Position numbers and translations under genes: made by a program. The notes below the pieces were generated by a model. It worked only from the letters and a program-made list of their open reading frames with translations. It made no database searches and had not been told where the DNA came from. Shown here one piece after another: positions 20,780 through 27,170 of a stretch of 27,666 nucleotides of DNA (position 1 is its first letter; each line of letters opens with the position of its first letter). Source of the DNA: a virus; the IMG/VR virus record IMGVR_UViG_3300048672_000071, positions 1 to 27,666 of that record; one strand, given 5' to 3'.

Positions 20780-20797
20780 CTTTTATTTGAGGATAAT

Positions 20798-20827
20798 AGT
20801 ATAAACTATTGTGAATCTTAAAGTCAA
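20798..20827 (-). promoter_or_regulatory. second upstream promoter for the KilA-N gene
   Basis: Minus strand TTGACT (20827-20822), 18 nt, TATACT (20803-20798). With the promoter at 20751 it forms a tandem arrangement, as at the first KilA-N gene. Confidence 0.6.
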
Positions 20828-20844
20828 CAACTAATTTAACATTA

Positions 20845-22437
20845 TCATGTCAAGCCGACAGTCTTACCACTTTTTACACCTACTTTACGTCCATATAAAA
20901 AATAACGTAAAGTATCTGCCGAATGGTCAGCTCCATCCGTGTCTATATCGTCAGGGTCTTTATCATCTCTTTCCAAGTAAGGGAATACTTCTATAAATGC
21001 TTTGTTAGTATTGAATATAAATAACCCTGCGCTTTCTCTAAAGTTACGTTCAGCATTTGTTTTAGCATTGTTAAGATAATTCAACACAACTTGCCAACCT
21101 GCTTTTCTTGAACCTGCTTTCTTATCAGAACGAATAAACGTAGCTCCTTGATATATTTTACCTGCTACGGTCACTGGTTTAGTCATGTCAACTGCAATTG
21201 AGTTTCCATTTTCGACATTCCAAATAGCACTATCTGCATTACCTGGTAATACACGATTATGTATGCCCCACATAATCTCTCTTTCTATGATACCTTGTGA
21301 TATTTCTGTAGCCAATAAGCGTAATCCTTTATTGTAATTATCTGGTACACTGCCATACCATTCATGGATTAAATAAATGTCGCCTTTTAATGATGACTTA
21401 ATTTTTCCATTTTTAAGAGTAATATCATCACCGTCTGTATTTTCAGCAAACCATAATACACTAAACGGATGGGAACTTCCCCAATCAAAAGCCCTATAAA
21501 TGCGCCAATTACGCGGAATACTAAAAGGTTCGATAACATGAATGTTTCTATCCCACGCATCGCCAAAAAATGCACCGTCTCCTTCAACCTCCCATGAACC
21601 GATAGTCCACTGTAGTTTTCGTACTGGATTTTCAATAGACTCTAATTGCGCGATATAACTTAAATCTAATTTAGGATTATCTTTATATGTAGAAAATAAA
21701 TGTGTCTGTGTACGATGAATAACGACTTCTTTTTTAAGTCTAGGGTCATAAACGGTCACAGGTGTGCGTACAATCTCACCCCTCGCTCCAACATCAATAA
21801 ATCGTTTCTTTACCCACGCTCTTCCAATACCTGATGGATTAGTAGTCGGCATAACGGTTAATGGCATTGGAGGTAGTAACGACCCATCTTGTAAAGGATA
21901 ATCTTCAGGCAAGAACGAAGTTCTATTCGTAGATAACAAGGCATCAAATACATCGGAATCTCTAAGTTTGGTAAGCTCGTTCAGCGAGATAAAGTTGAAC
22001 TCATTCCCGTGTATAGAATTTTCATAATCATCCATAGACCCTACAGACCTAAATAACAATTCAGACCCGTCCTTCCACACATATTTATAATCAGACTTAG
22101 AACTATAAAAGCGAGAGCCGTCATCGAAACGAGAAAACCATCTTTTTGCTCTTGAAACAATATCTTCTAATCCTTTATAGGTAACGTCGGTAATAATACC
22201 TCTATTAAATTCTCTATACCCCACACCTACGAAGCGTCTAAATCGCATTAAAGTGACATCCGTCTTACCGCTTCCTCGCCCACCTTGCAATAATATAATG
22301 TTAGCAGGACATGATAATGCTAAACACTGTGATTCGTTAATTGGTCTCCAAATCTCGTTAAACCCTTTTGGTAAAGGCGCATATAATACATGATTTAGAT
22401 CACTGAGTGGCGTTATATTAGGTGTACTCGTATTCAA
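20845..22437 (-). CDS. terL: terminase large subunit
   Basis: 530 aa. The start is a TTG at 22437: GGAGA lies 6 nt upstream and the codon overlaps the stop of the 47-aa gene as TTGA, so coupling is likely; no ATG is nearby. Walker A is QGGRGSGKTD at about residues 51-60. A Walker-B-like segment is NFISLNEL near 148. The nuclease domain shows YRAFDWGSSHPFSVLWF near residue 310 with the first acidic residue of an RNase H-like fold, and the usual end DGADHSADTLRYFLYGRK. The enzyme packages DNA by ATP-driven translocation and cuts it. It follows the small subunit and three tiny genes, whereas in most phages terS and terL adjoin; the extra genes are noted as unusual. Confidence 0.96.
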   Translation of the reverse strand: MNTSTPNITPLSDLNHVLYAPLPKGFNEIWRPINESQCLALSCPANIILLQGGRGSGKTDVTLMRFRRFVGVGYREFNRGIITDVTYKGLEDIVSRAKRWFSRFDDGSRFYSSKSDYKYVWKDGSELLFRSVGSMDDYENSIHGNEFNFISLNELTKLRDSDVFDALLSTNRTSFLPEDYPLQDGSLLPPMPLTVMPTTNPSGIGRAWVKKRFIDVGARGEIVRTPVTVYDPRLKKEVVIHRTQTHLFSTYKDNPKLDLSYIAQLESIENPVRKLQWTIGSWEVEGDGAFFGDAWDRNIHVIEPFSIPRNWRIYRAFDWGSSHPFSVLWFAENTDGDDITLKNGKIKSSLKGDIYLIHEWYGSVPDNYNKGLRLLATEISQGIIEREIMWGIHNRVLPGNADSAIWNVENGNSIAVDMTKPVTVAGKIYQGATFIRSDKKAGSRKAGWQVVLNYLNNAKTNAERNFRESAGLFIFNTNKAFIEVFPYLERDDKDPDDIDTDGADHSADTLRYFLYGRKVGVKSGKTVGLT

Positions 22438-22577
22438 CTGAAGTCTCCATAAAACTCAGTTTCGTCGTCCACAATTTCAAGTTCTCTATGGTACTTAAAC
22501 CTAACTTCTCCATCAGTTAAAAAATCATCCATGTCGAAATTAACCATAATATCCATATCCCATTCATTTTCTTCCAT
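22434..22577 (-). CDS. acidic small protein, 47 aa, coupled to terL
   Basis: Start ATG at 22577 with GAGG 6-7 nt upstream; stop TGA overlaps the TTG start of the terminase gene by 3 nt. The sequence MEENEWDMDIMVNFDMDDFL is very acidic, then TDGEVRFKYHREL, EIVDDETEFYGDFS. There is no known family. Evidence that it is real: a ribosome site, coupling at both sides, and no gap left in the operon. It could mimic DNA or act as a small regulator of packaging, but nothing proves this. Confidence 0.65.
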   Translation of the reverse strand: MEENEWDMDIMVNFDMDDFLTDGEVRFKYHRELEIVDDETEFYGDFS

Positions 22578-22585
22578 AATAATCC

Positions 22586-22903
22586 TCAATGTCTTGTAGT
22601 TGGGTTAGTTTGACTTGCTAATTCTTGTTTTGTAATAGCTTTAATTGAAAGCCCTAATCCGAATATAGAAAAAATATCTATCAGTTTCGTAATAGTTATC
22701 TTTTCAAAATTACCTAGTATAATGTCATTCAATATCCCTATATCTCTAAGATTAGCAATTGCTTGTTTTTGTGTATAAGTTAATTTATTTTTAGTTATAG
22801 CTGAATCAATAGTAATCACAATTTGCCGCGCTAACGATTGCGTGACAAATTCCTTAAAGAAGTCATCGTCAGATAACTTATCTAAATTGGATAATTTAAC
22901 CAT
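22586..22903 (-). CDS. hypothetical protein with weak HTH (XRE-like) resemblance, 105 aa
   Basis: ATG at 22903 with AAGG 7 nt upstream; the start overlaps the end of the previous gene by 22 nt. After an N-terminal helix (KLSNLDKLSDDDFFKEFVTQ) the part LTYTQKQAIANLRDIGILND followed by FEKITITKLIDIFSIFGLGL has the spacing of an XRE-type helix-turn-helix (L-T-Q-x-x-x-A, then I-x-x-I/F-E, then T-x-x-x-L-x-x-I-x-x-x-L/F-G). The usual recognition helix is poorly conserved, so DNA binding is uncertain. It lies inside the terminase operon, which is unusual for a regulator; an antitoxin-like or autoregulatory role is possible. Confidence 0.65.
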   Translation of the reverse strand: MVKLSNLDKLSDDDFFKEFVTQSLARQIVITIDSAITKNKLTYTQKQAIANLRDIGILNDIILGNFEKITITKLIDIFSIFGLGLSIKAITKQELASQTNPTTRH

Positions 22904-23079
22904 AAATATACCTTATCTTTTGGTGGAGTTAAATGACGAAACTCGTCAGTGGTTATGCGAACGACAGTGGTGTTTATTGTTAGCAAACTAGACATAAATG
23001 ATAAACCACTGTCATTAGAGTATGCGTATAACCCTGCTTTAAATTCATCTATCATTATGTATTCATAGTTATTACTCAT
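22882..23079 (-). CDS. hypothetical protein, 65 aa
   Basis: ATG at 23079, overlapping the end of the upstream 51-aa gene by 8 nt; a GTG one codon earlier is the alternative. MSNNYEYIMIDEFKAGLYAY is followed by SNDSGLSFMSSLLTINTTVV and ends with LTPPKDKVYLWLNYPI. It has no known family, membrane segment or signal peptide. It is part of the run of small overlapping genes between terminase subunits; a ribosome site is not obvious, so translation is probably coupled to the upstream gene. Confidence 0.6.
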   Translation of the reverse strand: MSNNYEYIMIDEFKAGLYAYSNDSGLSFMSSLLTINTTVVRITTDEFRHLTPPKDKVYLWLNYPI

Positions 23080-23227
23080 CACTGTTGTCTCGCTTAGGTG
23101 ATAACTTACGCATATTTACTGGATTTAAGTCAACTTCCTCGTAGAAAAAATCGTCATCTTCTGTAACAACTAAATGTAACCATTCTTGAAGTTCAGCAGA
23201 GCTTAAATTAAATTTAGATATATTCAC
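23072..23227 (-). CDS. hypothetical protein, 51 aa, GTG start coupled to terS
   Basis: GTG at 23227 overlaps the terS stop as GTGA and has GGAG 5 nt upstream. The protein reads MNISKFNLSSAELQEWLHLV, then VTEDDDFFYEEVDLNPVN and a basic end (MRKLSPKRDNSDE). It is acidic in the middle. No family recognised. The overlap of both ends with neighbours, together with the ribosome site, supports it as a real gene. Confidence 0.65.
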   Translation of the reverse strand: MNISKFNLSSAELQEWLHLVVTEDDDFFYEEVDLNPVNMRKLSPKRDNSDE

Positions 23228-23703
23228 AATGTCTCCACTAATTTAGCTTGCAATTCAGACTGAGATTTAATAGCAAGAGCTGACCATGAATCTCCGTCCA
23301 TAGAGGCTGGTATAACCATAACATTTACAGGAGCGGATTCATTTACAACTTGCTTAGGTGCAAGTTGCAGCAAGTCTGTCAACATCTTTGCTGCGGAAAT
23401 TCGTTCCGAAGCCTTTAACGATTCTCCGTCATTTTTTAGAATACTTAACAACTGTTTCGTAATTTCCGACTTCATTAAATCAGGATTTGCTAACACATTA
23501 GCGGTACGTTCTTCTTCTGACTTAATTAAATTCAACACAAATGCGGATTCCATAAACTCTTTAGCAATATGGTTAGCATGAATTGGATTTAACCCTATAC
23601 GAATTACTGATTTAATAGGGTCATAATCTTTAAGATACTCCGCCACAAATTTACGCATATTTTCAGCATTAGGTGGTTCTTGCAATTGGTTTGTAATATC
23701 CAT
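23224..23703 (-). CDS. terS: terminase small subunit
   Basis: 159 aa; ATG at 23703, ribosome site weak. It starts MDITNQLQEPPNAENMRKFV, then AEYLKDYDPIKSVIRIGLNP and HANHIAKEFMESAFVLNLIK. The order 'F-V-x-E-Y-L-x-D-x-D/N-x-x-x-A-x-I-R-x-G-x-x', here with IRIGL, is that of helix-turn-helix small terminases that recognise the packaging site; the central part (SERISAAKMLTDLLQL) is the oligomerisation region. It works with the large subunit to start packaging. Unlike in most phages, three small genes separate it from terL. A promoter at 23734-23762 lies just upstream, within the 3' end of the membrane-protein gene. Confidence 0.85.
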   Translation of the reverse strand: MDITNQLQEPPNAENMRKFVAEYLKDYDPIKSVIRIGLNPIHANHIAKEFMESAFVLNLIKSEEERTANVLANPDLMKSEITKQLLSILKNDGESLKASERISAAKMLTDLLQLAPKQVVNESAPVNVMVIPASMDGDSWSALAIKSQSELQAKLVETL

Positions 23704-23733
23704 ATTTAGGTAAGGTATTGGTTAATTTGTTAT

Positions 23734-23762
23734 ACGCTAACATTATTTTATTGTTTTGTCAA
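23734..23762 (-). promoter_or_regulatory. promoter for the terminase genes
   Basis: Minus strand TTGACA (23762-23757), 17 nt, TAGCGT (23739-23734). The -10 is unusual but the same hexamer and spacing occur at 27141-27169. TATAAC overlaps downstream. Confidence 0.55.
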
Positions 23763-24002
23763 GTAATTATGCACAAAGATAGAACAAACAATACCAATTG
23801 TACCACCTAGCACGAAGAAGATGGATTCAGATACTGAAGCATTTGGAGCAAGTTTAAGGGTAAATAACTGACAAGTTCCTATACCTATAGAGGTTAGGAA
23901 TGAAGATAAGATTAGTTTATCTCGCACAAATTGCGACTGTAGACCCAATAAGAATACAGTCGCAAATGTAGACAAGAATAGAATTACCTCATTCGGTAAC
24001 AA
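23748..24002 (-). CDS. small membrane protein with three predicted helices
   Basis: 84 aa. The start is a TTG at 24002, with AAAGG 8 nt upstream, overlapping the end of the PAPS-reductase-family gene by 14 nt. Hydrophobic segments: VILFLSTFATVFLLGLQ (about 6-22), ILSSFLTSIGIGTCQLFTL (about 31-49) and SIFFVLGGTIGIVCSIFVHN (about 60-79). The short loops contain QSQFVRDK and LAPNASVSES. This resembles small integral membrane proteins found near phage terminase genes; some of these are annotated as holins, but I see nothing decisive. It is coupled to the upstream gene. Confidence 0.7.
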   Translation of the reverse strand: MLPNEVILFLSTFATVFLLGLQSQFVRDKLILSSFLTSIGIGTCQLFTLKLAPNASVSESIFFVLGGTIGIVCSIFVHNYLTKQ

Positions 24003-24246
24003 TAAGGATACCTTTAAATTTAGAATTATACGACATCTCCTTCACATCCTCTAACGTTATACCTTCAGGCGCATCTAAATCTGTAATTCCAATATAAGCA
24101 AGTTTCTCACGGTAGCCTAAATCATTCATTGCATAAGAATGTAATTTAGGATGCGTAATTGCGAGTTTTTGAAAACGGTTAATATCGCCTTCTTGCTTCA
24201 CGTCATGTTGTAAGCCCAAAGTGCAGAACGTACACATTTTATTCCA
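23989..24246 (-). CDS. PAPS-reductase-family protein, exon 2
   Basis: The last 85 codons of the gene that starts at 25956. The predicted join after splicing is ...GYERSG-WNKMCTFCTLGLQ..., with Cys-x-x-Cys at the start of the exon, followed by QEGDINRFQKLAITHPKLHS and the end YNSKFKGILIVTE. These match the usual C-terminal Cys-rich, 'RF..L...HP.L..Y' region of phage PAPS-reductase-like proteins; exon 1 alone lacks it. Read alone, this exon would start MRLRYSQYHW, but those codons are intron sequence (P7 and P9). The last codons overlap the next gene's TTG start. A stand-alone gene is an unlikely alternative. Confidence 0.82.
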   Translation of the reverse strand, partial: WNKMCTFCTLGLQHDVKQEGDINRFQKLAITHPKLHSYAMNDLGYREKLAYIGITDLDAPEGITLEDVKEMSYNSKFKGILIVTE

Positions 24247-25131
24247 CTGTTTCCAATGGTACTGACTATATCTTAATCTCATAGAGATTTAACGCGCTTC
24301 CAGTGGTAACTCATCTTCCACCGTACTCCCCAACGGGATAGCTAATGTTAAGTTTATATTGCATACAAGGTACTTGCGATACATAAGGGTTAACCAATTC
24401 TATGAATTTTCTAGCTTCCCTAGTCCCACATCTAATTGAAAATCTACCCTTATCTCTGTTTAGAGTAAATTTAATAGCGTATTCGTTTAATACATAATCA
24501 CAAATTTGTTTAGCCTTATCTTCTGATTTTAAATACAAACTTATTTTCAAATCATAGGCATGAACAACTCCATTCTTATTTCGTTTTGCTACTAAACTTC
24601 CATCGTCCATATACAATATAGATAAACCCAATACGCCTACGCGGTGTAAGATTTTAACTGTTATCTTTTCTTCTTTATAAAGAAAATTCCTAATTCGTTT
24701 CATAAACTTATTAGATTTTGTAACAAATAAATAACTTTCATAACCGTTATTGTTTTTAGGTCTAATCTCATTAACAAAACCTCTTAGCAATTCATGTTTC
24801 CATTTAAGATAATCTAATTGTTTTGAACAATGCAGTATAGCTACCGCGCCATTTTTTTCAATATAACCATCGCCAATTGACATTGCCAATAATAAATCTC
24901 TTGTTAATTTAACTTGTTTCATCTCTATACACTCCAATGGTGATATTCTTCATTAACTAATTTTAGTCGATACACTTTACATCTTTCAATGTCTTAGCAC
25001 GGGATTGTCTTTAGCTTTACCTAGTAAGAGTTCCCCGTTAGCTTCGTCGTTAGACGAAACACCCGCGAGTATCACGGTTCACGTTATTATAATACATAAT
25101 GTTACCACTATGCACGGCTGTAATTATTCCA
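24247..25131 (-). mobile_element. group I intron, about 885 nt, with an endonuclease gene in its loop
   Basis: Intron core signals on the minus strand, in order: ACGGGGAAC (about 25039-25030); AATCCCGTGCTAAG (25006-24993); the R element CGACTAAA with GACTA at 24968-24964; and the S element AAGATATAGTC with TAGTC at 24268-24264. GACTA and TAGTC form P7. The layout, with GGGGAAC then ACAATCCCGTGCTAA, is like the T4 td intron (subgroup IA2). A GTC-GACGAA hairpin lies in P2. I place the 5' splice site after GGT (25132), where U pairs with G of the guide AGCC, and the 3' end at the G of AACAG (24247). This joins both exons in frame. The endonuclease frame is in the P8 loop, with ATAGAG/CTCTAT flanking it. 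Exact ends may differ by a few bases. Confidence 0.88.
24311..24922 (-). CDS. LAGLIDADG homing endonuclease within the group I intron
   Basis: 203 aa from the ATG at 24922, which has GGAG 9 nt upstream; a TTG five codons earlier is possible. Two LAGLIDADG-like motifs are visible: LLLAMSIGDGYIEK at about 10-23 and VGVLGLSILYMDDGSL at about 95-110, each with the catalytic Asp (D18 and D106/D107) preceded by a helix, and so a two-motif, single-chain enzyme. Basic strands (HCSKQLDYLKWKHELL, SIRCGTREARKF) fit the DNA-binding saddle. It cuts intron-less copies of the host gene and moves the intron. The ribosome site is next to the P8 strand, so intron folding might limit translation, as reported for td. 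Confidence 0.9.
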   Translation of the reverse strand: MKQVKLTRDLLLAMSIGDGYIEKNGAVAILHCSKQLDYLKWKHELLRGFVNEIRPKNNNGYESYLFVTKSNKFMKRIRNFLYKEEKITVKILHRVGVLGLSILYMDDGSLVAKRNKNGVVHAYDLKISLYLKSEDKAKQICDYVLNEYAIKFTLNRDKGRFSIRCGTREARKFIELVNPYVSQVPCMQYKLNISYPVGEYGGR

Positions 25132-25956
25132 ACCTGACCTTTCATAACCCATATCATAGACTTCTGAATATGGAATATCGTAAAGTTTAATATATTCCCA
25201 AATATCATCTTCCGTCCAAAATGAAATTGGCGCGGAACGAGGAGAACCTTGTTCATAAGAATTACAACCTGTCTTAAGATAAGTTATCTTTCTACGCGAG
25301 GATTCTTCAGTCATCGTACCTACGAACGGGAATCTACCAGTTTCCTTCTCATACGCTTTAGACGGATTCTTTTTATAGATGTCACAACATTTAGCGGATA
25401 CTTTAAATGGCGCATCAGCTAAGAATTGCCATTTGGTCGATAATTTACCGTGACCTTTTTCATTCCCGTTTAATCGAATGTTCTTCAACTTATCTGAATT
25501 AGAAGTCTGTAAGTCATTAACTTTTTGACTAACTTCTTTCGACACAATTGGAAATCCGTACTTTTCTAATGCAGCTCTGAAAGTCATCTTAGGTTTTAAC
25601 CATGCTACGTTTTCGATTGACTTAACGAATTTGCGGTTTTCAGGGAATTCTAATCCCGTGTCACAGAATACAGCGGGTACTTCTGGATATAACTGACGTA
25701 CTAGGTGTAGTAGTACCGTAGAATCTTTACCCCCTGAGAACGCAACATACACCATACCTTCGTGATGCTCATACCACTCACGTATTCGCTCGTTAGTCAA
25801 GTGAATCTTTGCTTTCAATGAGTACTTCTTACGTTCCGATAATAATGCTGAATTATTCGCACATTCTTTAGTTTGAATATCGATATTATGAGGTGTATCT
25901 TTTTCTTTAATGCGTTCTCTAAACGCTTTTACTTCTTTTTTACTTAGGTCACTCAT
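25132..25956 (-). CDS. PAPS-reductase / ATP-pyrophosphatase-family protein, exon 1 (275 codons)
   Basis: ATG at 25956; the start overlaps the small upstream gene. Residues 74-80 are SGGKDST, the PP-motif loop of the PAPS reductase family (PF01507), followed by VLLHLVRQLYPEVPAVFCDT and LEFPENRKFV. Further features: CCDIYKKNPSKAYEK, with a Cys pair, then FPFVGTMTEESSRR and ISFWTEDDIWEYIKLYDIPY, SEVYDMGYERSG. The unspliced frame goes on only to a stop at 25108. Spliced to 23989-24246 it gives a 360-aa protein. The family activates sulfate or another adenylate-type substrate; phage members have been linked to sulfur transfer or DNA modification (DndC-like), but the substrate here is unknown. It lies next to a metallophosphoesterase gene. 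Confidence 0.93.
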
Positions 25957-26071
25957 TCGCCGTGTTCCTTTGGTTATTAAAATATAAATTGTTCATTTTC
26001 TGCACAGTTACAGCAGAGCTGATAAAGTAACAAACAATTGACCACAATACAAGGATTATTAGTTCAAACAT
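25949..26071 (-). CDS. 40-aa membrane peptide
   Basis: ATG at 26071 overlaps the stop of the metallophosphoesterase gene by 1 nt (TAATG) and has GAGAGAAG 3 nt upstream; its stop overlaps the next gene's ATG by 8 nt. MFELIILVLWSIVCYFISSA is a membrane helix, followed by VTVQKMNNLYFNNQRNTANE, a hydrophilic tail. Orientation is probably N-out or a signal anchor. The tight overlaps on both sides argue for a real gene. Function unknown; short phage membrane peptides of this size can be spanins, holins or inhibitors of host proteins. Confidence 0.65.
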   Translation of the reverse strand: MFELIILVLWSIVCYFISSAVTVQKMNNLYFNNQRNTANE

Positions 26072-27108
26072 TAACTTCTCTCGTATATTTTACCTCCAAA
26101 AACTGCTAAATCGCCTGTTGTATCACAATAGTCGTGAATTACACGCTTTTTCTCTGTATCCACAATAGAGTAACAGAACCCATTTGTCCAATGATGGAAG
26201 TCCTCTGTGTATGAAGCGTCAATAATGCACGCTGCTCCCAATTGTAAGTGGTAGAAACTACCATAGGTATAATTATAATCAGGAAACGTCAACATTCGAT
26301 GGTGATGTCCGAAAAGACTAGGGATCCCATGCTTCTTCACTGTAGGGTAGTGTCCAATTAAAAGACTATCGCCTATCACAATATGATTCTTTTCGGTATC
26401 TTTCTTAATCCTTGATTCTTTGTATTCACCGAATGTTACTGTACCCACAAAGTTAATTCGTAGTTCATCTAGGCGTAGGATGGATGATGGTGTGATGTTA
26501 GAGAACTTGTCTAAGATGTCTGCGAAGTAAGGTGAGTTTTCAGAAAGGTGTTTAAATAAACGCCCACAGTGATTTCCAGCGAGTAACGTGATTTCTGCCT
26601 GAGGATTATGATGACGTAATTTCGATAAGAAATTATGCACCCACACAAGTTCGTCTAAGGCTGAATGTCCTCGTGGGTCTAAGTTGTAATGTGAGAAGTG
26701 AGGGAAGTCAAAAATATCACCTGCAATCACAATGTGCGATGGATTCGTCCTAATTGAAGCATCAATGAAAGTGTTAATGGTGAATACATCCGCAGAGGTA
26801 CTATGTATGTCTGATATAGTAAGCACAGTTTTGAATCTATTAGTGTTTTCAATCTTGAATTTATCTGCATATTCAATTAGCTCGTTTTTGATAGAATTGA
26901 TGGTAGGGGTAGACAAAGTGGTATTCTTTGCAATGTGATTAGAAAATTGTTTTTCATATCGAGTAGGTAATAATCCTGCACACTGTTTAAGGGAATTGAA
27001 TGTACCAAATGTAGGTATCCATACAGAATCTGATATGTGATTGCGTAGCTCTTTGCGGGTTTTATTGGGTAAGGATAAGAATAACTCGATAATATCTTCT
27101 TTTGTCAT
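26071..27108 (-). CDS. metallophosphoesterase (calcineurin-like)
   Basis: 345 aa from the ATG at 27108; the frame is open 14 codons further to a GTG, but that lies in the promoter (27141-27169). Metal-binding motifs are in order: SDIHS (about residue 100), GDIFDF (about 129), AGNHCGRL (about 175), GHYP (about 254) and FGHHH (about 267), the D-x-H, G-D-x-x-D, G-N-H, G-H and G-H-x-H set of the family, all intact. The N-terminal 90 residues (MTKEDIIELFLSLPNKTRKE and a KxxLPTRY segment) are helical, with no known family. These enzymes cleave phosphodiesters; in phages they may act in DNA or RNA metabolism or in signal-molecule degradation. The substrate is unknown. Confidence 0.92.
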   Translation of the reverse strand: MTKEDIIELFLSLPNKTRKELRNHISDSVWIPTFGTFNSLKQCAGLLPTRYEKQFSNHIAKNTTLSTPTINSIKNELIEYADKFKIENTNRFKTVLTISDIHSTSADVFTINTFIDASIRTNPSHIVIAGDIFDFPHFSHYNLDPRGHSALDELVWVHNFLSKLRHHNPQAEITLLAGNHCGRLFKHLSENSPYFADILDKFSNITPSSILRLDELRINFVGTVTFGEYKESRIKKDTEKNHIVIGDSLLIGHYPTVKKHGIPSLFGHHHRMLTFPDYNYTYGSFYHLQLGAACIIDASYTEDFHHWTNGFCYSIVDTEKKRVIHDYCDTTGDLAVFGGKIYERS

Positions 27109-27140
27109 AAGGGGTAGGGTAAGTACGTTATTTATACTAC

Positions 27141-27169
27141 ACGCTACCACAAATGAGTGTTATTGTCAA
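27141..27169 (-). promoter_or_regulatory. promoter before the metallophosphoesterase gene
   Basis: Minus strand TTGACA (27169-27164), 17 nt, TAGCGT (27146-27141), with TTTGTGG before the -10. The same TAGCGT occurs at 23734-23762. A TATAAAT box a little downstream may be a better -10 for another start. Confidence 0.55.
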
Positions 27170-27170
27170 G

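Noticed and set aside
25108-25131. Natural end of the PAPS-reductase-family gene at the TAG of 25108
   Set aside because: The last seven codons are better explained as intron, because intron core elements follow and the conserved C-terminal region lies in the second exon.
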